The notes under the pieces: model-generated
Database searches by the model: none
What the model was told of the DNA's origin: nothing
Seen by the model: only the letters and a program-made list of their open reading frames with translations
Position numbers and translations under genes: made by a program
Assembly (NCBI GenBank): GCA_002317115.1
Contig: DCIP01000019.1
Span: forward strand, 7,687 to 23,123
From: Candidatus Scybalocola fimicaballi
GTDB lineage: Bacteria; Bacteroidota; Bacteroidia; Bacteroidales; Paludibacteraceae
Direction of reading: 5' to 3'
Length of the DNA stretch: 15,437 nucleotides
In this document: piece by piece, positions 9,901 through 15,437 of the stretch
Layout: each line of letters begins with the position of its first letter
How positions within the stretch are numbered: the first letter of the stretch is position 1

Positions 9901-11291
9901 AGAAGGGTTACGACACTGAGTTCTGTGGTACTGATTTGGACATCACTCTAAAAGTAGATGCACGTCTTGCATTAAGCACAAGACTTGTTGACGAGTACGG
10001 AGAGGAGACAACAGATATCTGTCTCAACCAGGATGGTGTAGGTATCGAGATCGACACAACAGGAACTGGCAAGATTCTTCACGCCGATAAGTTAACATTC
10101 AAGGTAAGGGAGACTTCCAACGGCGTGACAAAGGAGATTAAAATGGCAAAGAAAGATGACAAACTATTTGCCCCTATCTCTCCAAGTAAGGATGCCACAT
10201 ATGATATTGTCTACACTTATTCTGTAGGCAACCAGAATAAGTCAATGACTAAAGAAGTCGTAGTTCATCCTGAATACGTAGTCAAATGGGATGAGACAGT
10301 CCGCTTGTGTGAAGATGAAACTGGATTCATTCAGATCACAAAATGTGAGCCTTCCGGTGTAAAGTTGGATTGGGACATATCTGACGAATGCGTAATCAAG
10401 GGATCAGAAACAGGTGCTGATGTCAAAGCAGTGTTCTCAGGATATGGTTTGAGCGCAACTAAAGAATTGAAATTGGTAGCGTCACTAGAGATTGACGGCA
10501 AAAAAGTTTGTGCCGACAAGACATTTAGGCCATCTTTCATTATCGACAAGACAATCGAAGGAAATGTTGAGGCTCCCGCATTTGTATGTGAAGGACACAC
10601 AGCAAATTTGGATGCTTCAAAATACAGAGCGGATGTTTACAATTGGTCTTCTGTTGATGAATTAGGTGAGGGTGTCACTTTGAATGGTGCCTCAATCAAC
10701 GTAGTTCCTAAGTCAACTTATGCTTCTTACAACCTTGAGATGAAGAGAGGCGCTTGTACAGAAAAGACATACGTAGACATAAATGTAAGAGAAGCTCCTA
10801 AGTTTGACAGAATCGACTCATTGTCGTTCCGATCAATTGAGATCATTTTGCAAACAAATACAGGAACAGAGCCATTCCAATATATTGTTGACAACAACGT
10901 GGATGAGAACGTGTTGAATTCGATAAAAGAAGAGTTGGAATATACAGAGCACAACATCAAGGTAATTGACGACGCAGGATGTCAGATTGACACTACAATT
11001 ATCATCAATGCTCCAGGATTCGACTTCCCTGTTCACATTTCTCCAAACGGAGATGGAAAGAACGACGCATTCAGCATCCCTGTATTGAGCGAGGCTTATC
11101 CAGACGCCAACATCAGAATCTTCGACCGTTGGGGTAAGAAGCTTGCCGAATACAAGGCGGGAGACACAGATCTCGACTGGGATGGTACTTATGATGGTGT
11201 GGCAATGCCAACAACCGACTACTGGTACGAGATTGAGATCAAAGAGATAAAGAAGACTTACACAGGTCACTTCACTTTGATTCGTCAATAA
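3945..11291 (+). CDS. Giant secreted RCC1-propeller / Ig-repeat protein with T9SS type B sorting domain
   Basis: This is a 2448-residue protein. Residues 1-21 are a Sec signal peptide, with predicted cleavage VFS|Q leaving Gln22. Residues about 22-440 hold seven RCC1-like repeats with the 'DG.vy.WG.N..G..G' pattern, near 28, 92, 160, 210, 259, 325 and 393 (for example LYTWGNN, VYAWGENSQGACGQG, YYVWGLNDLGQCG). This would close a seven-bladed beta-propeller. Residues 445-545 form an Ig-like module. About 546-860 is a region I cannot assign. About 866-2290 holds over ten Ig-like modules marked by early C[EA]G motifs (Cys992, 1157, 1438, 1545, 2026) and late 'YYVSQTNT.TGCESE' strands. The last 88 residues (from about 2361) begin PVHISPNGDGKNDAF and include IRIFDRWGKKLAEY and WDGTYDG, the hallmark of the gliding-motility/CHU_C sorting domain for type IX secretion. 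It is probably a cell-surface adhesin or binding scaffold. No partner PorP/SprF gene is adjacent. Confidence 0.93.
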   Translation: MRKGFYIALLSMITSVGNVFSQSKTITGGNDHGLIICAQGYLYTWGNNFSKVIGGPLLGIDPDDPQTGGNATKDFVTSPSRVKSGNLTFSQVTAGSGAFNLALACNSVVYAWGENSQGACGQGESGENVIKYPIPILKGETSGYNEDGTPGGKYLGGVTYIAASTNSGFAIMEDGRVVGWGNGAWNGSTNKTSPVYIKDKSGKDITNVTHISGGDDNCLIRTADGNLYGIGPYNGTTATAVTYASPVTKEEDDEPLTDIRMSAAGDVCGFAVTGDGFVWSWGNGGWGGSTGVAQTGANHPKARKVSSGEYKTISGEEYLTDVKEVIGGRGHGAAVTKEGYLVYWGCNEKNGGVAPVDAATAKTWASGDQGVKPVLARYCDASGKPGKIVDNAVSVSRGDNFDFMMNDEDKYYVWGLNDLGQCGVGTTVNSYTCLTELKTIPCDIQDNCPEVFMINQVKCPGEVIELDCGFVVPKGKEERYFIEWSYNGKVLNTSTKDSPLADRSKDKFNVQSIEISDPGTYSVKVEYIGANIPCDKCKPAEAEITVEDMPMPIDTVLTTMQCVAEPLKPSKTDNICFEAVVNDKFYKAKDNVTFAAFSTVDSKDTLEIFKTTGAGGEIKFCVSGDKVLDIDDNKDEESKDTIYHIWLEDVSRFETMLREGKPAASATGGSFQSYGMLLDMRASADLISFDIYAKSYSGSSSISATPVIYMAEKNQNDLYVVGQVYWTGKAQTFTIDDAGPNKCTVKCDVRIPGSSARGIRYILGMKFTGNCTLYDEAVTVKQNSAEFPKPIIDSNEFGIYEMGATANSYTSASNGSNKTCYYNVTFGKLTDYDCGRIMLSAQYGCPPCNRPDAINGQYVTITASEDIKTDVDPKYNVVELCKESPKLNLDIKKLTSSNSDALFDILWFDQNESFAEKDAIAGPELKATTFEFTTDWATVAGKEDIEEDVEKVYYVMVRDNEKPMSADCYVFDSIKIIAHPAPVDSFGHIEFCEGEYQLKLSFELEDKEINWKDGDPSDIATLEGPATTGTKEYKYPYTVIDTKTGCESKEHTLVVSVSKTAEPDVKTPISQLKHPTNKFQLKSAVLSVDDDCEIRWYESETATSEMANTEISLAEAKTIEVWAEQVNTETGCVSKRVMVEIIINDAPVPEVTNESLCAGDEIPDLSEYVKAKDANHQLNWYTDATGEKGTGDATAPSFTATAAGTYKFYVSQTNTETNAESEKATLTITVHEVATIDLSANKTQYCINDPADELTFTANNDGDYTKAMWSKKSDMSDAVASLTPATDEKGTITYYAQAEYTNEDAEKSYASSVCYGKIESIEITTNKTGVPSSETNYTVQYLKAEGDRDGSYKSILDQESTSVIAESGCTLNWYDENKKPLASAPAPEYKANENGGERKVTYYVSQTNTSTGCESELTEVTAIISSFPAPEVTSITLCEGSNKLNSEFLLTAKISTKGGFGESSFDLVWYKENPKDNPSAEEFDKIDLSKEGLSYDSETETEKDFKYYVLQRYNGAGGGQSPAAELLVTLYSKPVLKTTKPDPICLGGQVNLKDLYSISNRITNQEYDLDYYGADGDMITSNDPIATQHGKYKSRARFTLSSGEVCRSSFEEVFVTVNELSVSIEGPTETCPATAVDLKAVLDTTHMKPNDSPKYSWTIAPTGVTGNMETLNTSEEGLNKRGDKLTVNLEVTMGACKSKKPLNAHIVTVVDPGVNGNIKFDEEYNGNSGLGTYELSNTNIVSFDGCNRKVDVLFNVDYTEDEFTYENLETGVVKSGKFSNGEGNFDIKAGLYEVKYTNTCPTSFKFNVEDKSLDVFGSPSSWSVCEGQPLTIKIMNKDNTPFAFDSRKYKIEWQRNDITLAGYDTEVFNIPSTSPDRDNGVYSYTVTSSGCVYHDKIAMGGKFTSKPKVKINESLLEKNGIYEVVRDSSIDITLPFSNPTNSATLSNLQDKIIWKEDGTEINKGNKLSLTNVKTDHDYHIVIANGEKGYDTEFCGTDLDITLKVDARLALSTRLVDEYGEETTDICLNQDGVGIEIDTTGTGKILHADKLTFKVRETSNGVTKEIKMAKKDDKLFAPISPSKDATYDIVYTYSVGNQNKSMTKEVVVHPEYVVKWDETVRLCEDETGFIQITKCEPSGVKLDWDISDECVIKGSETGADVKAVFSGYGLSATKELKLVASLEIDGKKVCADKTFRPSFIIDKTIEGNVEAPAFVCEGHTANLDASKYRADVYNWSSVDELGEGVTLNGASINVVPKSTYASYNLEMKRGACTEKTYVDINVREAPKFDRIDSLSFRSIEIILQTNTGTEPFQYIVDNNVDENVLNSIKEELEYTEHNIKVIDDAGCQIDTTIIINAPGFDFPVHISPNGDGKNDAFSIPVLSEAYPDANIRIFDRWGKKLAEYKAGDTDLDWDGTYDGVAMPTTDYWYEIEIKEIKKTYTGHFTLIRQ

Positions 11292-11301
11292 TGATTAACA
11301 A

Positions 11302-11329
11302 AAAAAGGAGGCGGAAACGTCTCCTTTTT
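11302..11329 (+). terminator. Intrinsic terminator of the giant gene
   Basis: AAAAAGGAGGCG (11302-11313), a GAAA loop and CGTCTCCTTTTT (11318-11329) form a 12-bp stem with one G-T pair. The A and T runs make it likely to work on both strands. It starts 11 bases after the stop codon. Confidence 0.9.
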
Positions 11330-11336
11330 AAATGCA

Positions 11337-11388
11337 AAATGAGAAATGCTGAATGCTGAATTAATTTCGCATTTAGCATTCCTCATTT
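11337..11388. repeat. Long imperfect inverted repeat upstream of birA
   Basis: The left arm 11337-11356 and right arm 11369-11388 are each 20 bases and pair at 18 positions plus one G-T wobble. The arms contain repeated AATGC/GCATT words. The 12-base middle (TGAATTAATTTC) is itself nearly self-complementary. There is no T-run, so it is unlikely to be a simple terminator. It fills most of the space between the giant gene's terminator and the birA start, and related words occur after birA. Confidence 0.75.
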
Positions 11389-11404
11389 CTAATTTTTATC
11401 AACC

Positions 11405-12154
11405 GTGCAGATTCATTTAATAGAAAAAGAGAGTCTCAGCAGTACCAACAATACTCTTTCAGATTTGCTGAGAATGGTGCCAGACATGGAGGAAGGCACA
11501 GTGGTGAGAGCTATTGAGCAGACAGCTGGCAAAGGCCAGCCTGGCAACCACTGGGAATCGGAAGCGAAGAAGAACATCACCATGAGTCTCCTGCTCCGTC
11601 CTGACTTTCTTTCCATCGTCGACCATTTCTACATATCAATCGCAATGTCGCTCGGCATCACAGACTATCTCAAGCAGAAGAATATCGAGGACGTCTGCAT
11701 AAAGTGGCCTAACGACATCTACGTCGCCGATAAGAAAATCTGCGGAATTCTAATTGAAAACTCCATCATCGGACATACAATCGACAGTTCCATCGTCGGC
11801 ATAGGGTTGAACATCAACCAAGAGATTTTTTTAAGTGATGCTCCAAACCCAGTTTCACTAACCAACATCACAGGCGAAACTTACGATATACCAACAGAGC
11901 TCAACCAACTATGTAACGCCCTGCTCCGTCGATATGCCATGCTTGCCAACGGCAATCAGGAGACATTGAGAGACGAATACATCTCCCGTCTATACAGATT
12001 CAACCAAATGGCAGATTACAAACTCCCGTCGGCAGACACAGTCTTTAAAGCGAAAATCATCGACGTCGCACCGGAAGGAAGACTGATTATGGAGAGCGAC
12101 AACGGAAAAATCATGAAGTTTGCATTCAAAGAAGTCATATTTGTCAATTCGTAA
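11405..12154 (+). CDS. birA: Biotin--[acetyl-CoA carboxylase] ligase (monofunctional)
   Basis: This is a 249-residue enzyme that activates biotin with ATP and transfers it to the lysine of biotin carboxyl carrier proteins in the cytoplasm. The biotinyl-AMP loop is GKGQPGNHW (42-50). The KWPNDIYVADKKICGILIE block (100-118) includes the lysine (Lys111) that matches the E. coli catalytic Lys183. VGIGLNIN follows. The C-terminal SH3-like domain (about 200-249) ends FAFKEVIF. There is no N-terminal helix-turn-helix, so it is the short class that does not act as a repressor. The start is GTG at 11405. An in-frame TAA lies at 11390 with no ATG between, and the next Met (residue 24) would remove the conserved STNN strand. 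The stop codon lies inside a direct repeat. Confidence 0.93.
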   Translation: MQIHLIEKESLSSTNNTLSDLLRMVPDMEEGTVVRAIEQTAGKGQPGNHWESEAKKNITMSLLLRPDFLSIVDHFYISIAMSLGITDYLKQKNIEDVCIKWPNDIYVADKKICGILIENSIIGHTIDSSIVGIGLNINQEIFLSDAPNPVSLTNITGETYDIPTELNQLCNALLRRYAMLANGNQETLRDEYISRLYRFNQMADYKLPSADTVFKAKIIDVAPEGRLIMESDNGKIMKFAFKEVIFVNS

Positions 12155-12180
12155 TGCGAAATTCGTAATGCAAAATTGAC
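12143..12180. repeat. Tandem AATTCGTAATGC repeat with inverted ends, at the end of birA
   Basis: AATTCGTAATGC occurs at 12146-12157 and again at 12160-12171. The pair is bounded by GTCAATT (12143-12149) and its exact complement AATTGAC (12174-12180). The first copy includes the last birA codons and its stop. An 11-base word in it (AATGCGAAATT, 12153-12163) recurs in opposite orientation in the inverted repeat before birA. Confidence 0.7.
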
Positions 12181-12190
12181 AAGAAAATAT

Positions 12191-12198
12191 TACTTTTG
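12191..12198 (+). promoter_or_regulatory. Possible -7 box before ruvX
   Basis: TACTTTTG fits TAnnTTTG and lies 18 bases before the ATG at 12217. No TTTG -33 box is at the usual distance. The repeat at 12143-12180 sits where upstream promoter contacts would be. It may add to read-through from birA. Confidence 0.45.
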
Positions 12199-12216
12199 CC
12201 GGCAGATTTATTTAAG

Positions 12217-12645
12217 ATGGGAAGAATACTCGCAATCGACTATGGTCAGAAACGTATAGGCCTCGCAGCCACAGATCCAGAGCAAATCATCGCTAATGGA
12301 CTGGACACTGTTTCTCCAAATGAAATATTCCAATTCCTGGCCGACTATTTCGCCAAAGAAACCGTCGACAAGGTGGTCATCGGAAAGCCTCAGAACATGA
12401 ACGGAGAAGCGTCGGCTTCAATGAAATATATCGAACCATTCGTGAGAGGTTTCAAGAAGAAATTTCCAGATATGCCGATTGAATTCCACGACGAGAGATT
12501 CACATCCGTCCTTGCCAACCGCGCAATCTTGGAAAGCGGAGTGAAAAAGAAAGAGCGACGCGAGAACAAGAAATTGGTTGACAAAGTGAGTGCTGTGATT
12601 ATCCTCCAGTCCTATCTTGAAAGTCAAAGAATGAGATTCCTATAA
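12217..12645 (+). CDS. ruvX: RuvX/YqgF family Holliday junction resolvase-like nuclease
   Basis: This is a 142-residue cytoplasmic protein of the RNase H-like YqgF family, implicated in 16S rRNA 5' processing and proposed as a Holliday junction resolvase. The three acidic positions are present: Asp8 in ILAIDYGQKRIGLA, Glu93 in FHDERFTS, and Asp122 in KLVDKVSAVIILQSYLE. VVIGKPQNMNGEAS is the usual middle strand and loop. I place the start at ATG 12217 (MGRILAIDYG). An in-frame TTG at 12196 would lie within the -7 box and adds seven non-conserved residues. The length is normal for the family. The gene precedes def by 26 bases, so the two are probably co-transcribed. Confidence 0.93.
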   Translation: MGRILAIDYGQKRIGLAATDPEQIIANGLDTVSPNEIFQFLADYFAKETVDKVVIGKPQNMNGEASASMKYIEPFVRGFKKKFPDMPIEFHDERFTSVLANRAILESGVKKKERRENKKLVDKVSAVIILQSYLESQRMRFL

Positions 12646-12671
12646 ATGAACTTTTATAAAAAGATAATAAA

Positions 12672-13223
12672 ATGATATACCCTATCACTGTGTACGGATT
12701 GCCTGTACTAAAGAAAGTAGCTTCTGAGATCACTCCAGATTACCCTAATCTTTCTACGGTAATCGAAGATATGTATAAGACTTTGACTAACGCTGAAGGT
12801 GTTGGGTTGGCAGCCCCACAGGTAAACTTGTCTATCAAGCTTTTCATCGTGGATTTGACATGTTTGGCTGAAGAAGATCCTATCTACAAGGATTTCAAGA
12901 AGACATTCATCAACCCAGAGATCACTTTCTACAGTGAGGAGGAAGAGAAGGGAGAAGAGGGATGCTTGAGCCTACCTGGTATTTCAGAGTCGGTAAAGCG
13001 CTCTAAGAAGATCCGTATCAAATATCAGGATGAGAAATTCGAGTGGCACGACGAGGAGTATGAGAACTTCTTCGCACGTGTGATCCAGCACGAGTACGAC
13101 CACTTGCTTGGCAAAGTGTTCATCGACAGAATCTCTCCTATCCGCCGCACAATGAACAAGAGCAAGATCACAGCTATGCTTAAGGGCAAAGTGAGATGCA
13201 GATACAACGTTAAGACTGTATAA
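12672..13223 (+). CDS. def: Peptide deformylase
   Basis: This 183-residue metalloenzyme removes the N-formyl group from nascent proteins at the ribosome. All three family motifs are intact: GVGLAAPQ (43-50), EGCLSLPG with metal ligand Cys98, and QHEYDHL with His140, catalytic Glu141 and His144. An acidic insert-like segment (YSEEEEKGEEG) precedes motif 2, and the C-terminal helix region is basic (MLKGKVRCRYNVK). The order ruvX-def followed by a short gap to the DUF1599 gene (17 bases) indicates an operon. The call is firm. Confidence 0.96.
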   Translation: MIYPITVYGLPVLKKVASEITPDYPNLSTVIEDMYKTLTNAEGVGLAAPQVNLSIKLFIVDLTCLAEEDPIYKDFKKTFINPEITFYSEEEEKGEEGCLSLPGISESVKRSKKIRIKYQDEKFEWHDEEYENFFARVIQHEYDHLLGKVFIDRISPIRRTMNKSKITAMLKGKVRCRYNVKTV

Positions 13224-13240
13224 TCCAAGACTCTATTATC

Positions 13241-13795
13241 ATGGCTAATACAGAAGCTCAATTCGACAAAGCGATTCAAGTTTGCCGCGATGTCTATTCC
13301 AAGAAATTGAAAGATTACGGTGCAGCTTGGAGAATCATGCGTCCTTGCTCGATCACAGACCAGATCTTCATCAAGGCAAACCGTATCCGCACATTGGAGA
13401 CTAAGGGGAGCCATTTCATCGACGAGGGAATCCAGCCAGAGTTGATCGGCATCGTCAACTATTCCATCATGGGAATGATTCAGCTTAGCAAGGGATTTGC
13501 CGACGGTGACGACATCACTGTAGACGAAGCCTTAAGCCTATACGACGAGTATATGAATAAGACTCGCACTCTGATGATTGCCAAGAATCACGACTACGAC
13601 GAGGCGTGGAGAAGCATGCGTACAACATCGTACACAGATTTGATTCTGATGAAGATATACCGTACAAAGCAGATTGAGAGCAACGACGGTAAGACACTCA
13701 TTTCCGAGGGTATTGAAGCCAACTATATGGATATGGTGAACTACGCCATTTTCGGTTTGATCAAAATAGACGAAGCAGAAAATAATCAACGATAA
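13241..13795 (+). CDS. DUF1599 protein with two tandem domain copies
   Basis: This is a 184-residue soluble protein. It consists of two homologous halves. Residues about 20-84 (KKLKDYGAAWRIMRPCSITD ... EGIQPELIGIVNYSIMGMI) align with about 114-177 (KNHDYDEAWRSMRTTSYTD ... EGIEANYMDMVNYAIFGLI). Both copies keep the DY..AWR.MR, TD, EGI and VNY positions. DUF1599 has been linked by others to nucleotide-modification contexts, but no reaction is established that I know of. A gene of this type next to a BT_3928-like gene and tpiA fits the order I recall in Bacteroides (BT_3927-BT_3929). It starts with ATG 17 bases after def. An internal duplication is seen directly. Confidence 0.88.
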   Translation: MANTEAQFDKAIQVCRDVYSKKLKDYGAAWRIMRPCSITDQIFIKANRIRTLETKGSHFIDEGIQPELIGIVNYSIMGMIQLSKGFADGDDITVDEALSLYDEYMNKTRTLMIAKNHDYDEAWRSMRTTSYTDLILMKIYRTKQIESNDGKTLISEGIEANYMDMVNYAIFGLIKIDEAENNQR

Positions 13796-13836
13796 CGTTG
13801 ACACTAACGTTAACGTCGTCGTCGACGATTTAGAAG

Positions 13837-15030
13837 ATGAGTAACAAATTGTCAGTCCTTATCAAAAAATTGAAAAACACGACATTACGCAAGACATCTG
13901 TATTCGTGTCGCGTATTGTTGTAGGACTGTTATGTCTCATCCCCGGATATGAATCAATCGTCGACCCTGTCGGCTCGAATATTCTATGCGACAGATATTT
14001 AAGTTGTCTCAAACTTGAGGTTCTGTTGCCGTTGTCATATATTATCTCCATCAGTGTATCATCGCTACAGTTCGTGATTGGAGCATGTATGACATTAGGA
14101 GCCAAGATCAAGTGGACGACGGTGATGGCGACACTCTTCCTGGTCGGCCAGATCATAGCGTCAGCCTCTACCCTACACCAATGTCCGGGCATCTACGACG
14201 GAATAGAACGTACAATCACAGCCCACACAATAGCTGGATCCATTGCCCATAATATACTATTATTAGGTTTGGTGACGCTTGTGATCTTGTGGAGAAACTA
14301 TAATCTTTCGCTCTACACCAAACGAACAGAATGGATTATCTCAATCTATGGATTCGCCTTTTCCATTGTGATGGCAATCCACTGTTTCTTCTCACTTCCT
14401 ATTCTCGACCGCACCGTCTTCAAAGAGGGAAAATCAATCCAGGAAGTGCTTGATTACGCCGATTCTCATAAGATTGAGATTTCTGATGAGGCAAAAACAG
14501 CCATGACCCACAGCGGATATTCAATGATCTTAGTGAGCCCGGATATCACGCAGGCGAGCACCACCTACAGAAAGAAACTCAACAAACTCTACACATATTG
14601 CAAAACAAACGGGTACGCATTCACCATGCTTACCACGTCGGATCCAGAAAGCCGTGAAGTGGACGAATACATAATCGAAACATCTGGAGCGGAATATCCG
14701 TTCGTCCACATAAACAAAGAGCTCACTGACGCGTTCGTCCGATCAAATCCGGAATTGTTTCTTCTAAAAGACGGCCTTCTTGAGCAAAAATTCTCAAGCT
14801 ATCAGATTCCTACATACGAGAACCCACTGGAAGAGGAGATCAAAGAGGACACAGAAGTGACAGAAGATTGGAGCGACGTCGCAAAAAGCATATTCTACTT
14901 TGCCGTGCCGTTAATAATAATTCTAATCTACGACTATCTGATAGAGTTGGTCAAACTACTCTACCGATTCTGGAAGACAAAGAGAAACGGCAAAAGTGAG
15001 GAGAAGAAAGAAAGCAGTTTGGCAAACTGA
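13837..15030 (+). CDS. BT_3928-type inner-membrane protein: DoxX/MauE-like helices plus thioredoxin-like domain
   Basis: This is a 397-residue protein. The N-terminal half has about four to five membrane helices (near 22-41, 62-88, 95-112, 135-155, 165-190). The first carries a DoxX-like pattern (SRIVVGLLCLIPGYESIVDPVG). After 190 a soluble, probably thioredoxin-fold, domain follows (YSMILVSPDI, YTYCKTNGYAFTMLTTSD, GAEYPFVHIN, RSNPELFLLKDG). There is no CxxC in that domain. A last helix at about 350-372 and a basic-acidic tail end the protein. In relatives I recall, the third or fourth helix is preceded by DCGCFGD; here the matching place reads HQCPGIYDG. The position directly before tpiA supports the family call. 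Function is unknown; an envelope redox or lipid-linked role is only inference. Confidence 0.82.
   Translation: MSNKLSVLIKKLKNTTLRKTSVFVSRIVVGLLCLIPGYESIVDPVGSNILCDRYLSCLKLEVLLPLSYIISISVSSLQFVIGACMTLGAKIKWTTVMATLFLVGQIIASASTLHQCPGIYDGIERTITAHTIAGSIAHNILLLGLVTLVILWRNYNLSLYTKRTEWIISIYGFAFSIVMAIHCFFSLPILDRTVFKEGKSIQEVLDYADSHKIEISDEAKTAMTHSGYSMILVSPDITQASTTYRKKLNKLYTYCKTNGYAFTMLTTSDPESREVDEYIIETSGAEYPFVHINKELTDAFVRSNPELFLLKDGLLEQKFSSYQIPTYENPLEEEIKEDTEVTEDWSDVAKSIFYFAVPLIIILIYDYLIELVKLLYRFWKTKRNGKSEEKKESSLAN
15015..15029. repeat. Perfect short palindrome at the end of the BT_3928-type gene
   Basis: CAGTTTG (15015-15021) and CAAACTG (15023-15029) are exact inverted copies separated by one base. 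They overlap the last codons. As RNA this gives only a 5-bp stem and no T-run follows, so it is a weak terminator at best. It could be a protein-binding site or chance. Confidence 0.4.
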
Positions 15031-15070
15031 TGAAAATCGCGTCTCCACAACCACAAAGTTTTTAACAAGC

Positions 15071-15101
15071 TTTAGATAATCATCTAAATATATTATCTTT
15101 G
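15071..15101 (+). promoter_or_regulatory. tpiA promoter with an internal palindrome
   Basis: A TTTA -33 box (15071-15074; one mismatch to TTTG), a 19-base spacer and TATCTTTG (15094-15101) make a good Bacteroidota promoter. Within it, TTTAGAT (15071-15077) and ATCTAAA (15082-15088) are perfect inverted arms around AATC, covering the -33 box and part of the spacer as an operator would. Downstream in the leader, CGAATT-GA-AATTCG (15106-15119) is a second inverted repeat. Confidence 0.7.
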
Positions 15102-15148
15102 TAAACGAATTGAAATTCGAATAAACAAAAATTTAAATATCAACAAAA

Positions 15149-15437
15149 ATGAGAAAGAAAATCGTAGCAGGTAACTGGAAGATGAATACTACTCTTCAGG
15201 AGGGTATCGCTCTAGCAAACGACTTGAAGGCAGCATTGGCAGGTAAGACTCCAAAGTGTGATGTAGTAGTTTGTACTCCATACATTTCAGTAGCAGCAGT
15301 AGCTGAGACAGTTAAGGGTTCAGTTATCGGTGTTGGTGCTGAGGATTGTTCAGCAAACGAGAAGGGTGCATTCACAGGTGAGGTTTCTGCAAGCATGGTT
15401 GCTTCAACAGGAGCTAAGTACTGTATCCTTGGTCACT
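15149..15437 (+). CDS. tpiA: Triose-phosphate isomerase, N-terminal part (runs off the window)
   Basis: This glycolytic enzyme interconverts dihydroxyacetone phosphate and glyceraldehyde 3-phosphate in the cytoplasm. The 96 visible codons begin [19 protein letters not shown], with the substrate-binding Asn9 and catalytic Lys11 of the AGNWKMN motif. They run through [33 protein letters not shown] and GAKYCILGH, ending at the electrophilic His96. The catalytic Glu and phosphate loop lie beyond the window. Codon choice is strongly biased (GCA, GGT, GTT), as expected for a highly expressed gene. The leader is A-rich with no Shine-Dalgarno. Confidence 0.97.
   Translation, partial: MRKKIVAGNWKMNTTLQEGIALANDLKAALAGKTPKCDVVVCTPYISVAAVAETVKGSVIGVGAEDCSANEKGAFTGEVSASMVASTGAKYCILGH

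Noticed and set aside
12196..12216. TTG start for ruvX
   Set aside because: It lies within a -7 box match, and the conserved protein begins at MGRILAIDYG from ATG 12217.
15055..15073. Hairpin AAAGTTT/AAGCTTT before the tpiA promoter
   Set aside because: The stem is short and A/T-rich with one G-T pair, no T-run follows, and it overlaps the -33 box. It is not a convincing terminator.

Overview
The window reads as chromosomal DNA of a Bacteroidota, most likely a member of the order Bacteroidales. Three things support this. Several gene starts are preceded by the Bacteroidota-type promoter (TTTG-N19-TAnnTTTG), with A-rich leaders and no clear Shine-Dalgarno. The right-hand genes (DUF1599 protein, BT_3928-type membrane protein, tpiA) follow an order I recall from Bacteroides. 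A giant surface protein ends in a type IX secretion (T9SS) type B sorting domain. I cannot fix the genus from the sequence.

Layout, left to right. (1) 1-254, minus strand: the start of a DUF5606 gene, divergent from the next unit. (2) 475-2895, plus strand: a tight three-gene unit of membrane proteins, namely a TM2-domain protein, a DUF2752 protein with a CPGCGLTRA motif, and an M48 metallopeptidase fused to a multi-pass membrane region. The last two overlap by ATGA. (3) 3039-3153: tRNA-His(GTG) with its own promoter and a strong intrinsic terminator. (4) 3310-3735: a small orphan lipoprotein. (5) 3945-11291: a 2448-residue secreted protein built from a signal peptide, seven RCC1-type propeller blades, a long array of Ig-like modules and a C-terminal T9SS sorting domain. 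It has its own promoter and terminator. (6) 11405-13795: housekeeping genes birA (GTG start), ruvX, def and a tandem-repeat DUF1599 gene. (7) 13837-15030: a DoxX/MauE-like membrane protein with a thioredoxin-like C-terminal half. (8) 15149-end: the first third of tpiA behind a strong promoter that carries a perfect palindrome.

The stretch between tRNA-His and birA (about 8 kb) looks like accessory content between conserved genes. It holds an unknown lipoprotein and a giant modular surface protein, each with its own promoter, and similar GGAG/CTCC-stem hairpins follow both. birA is bracketed by AATGC-rich repeats. The least described parts are the RCC1-Ig-T9SS protein and the TM2/DUF2752/M48 membrane unit. 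No gap between genes exceeds 300 bases, and there is no CRISPR array, insertion sequence or rRNA.
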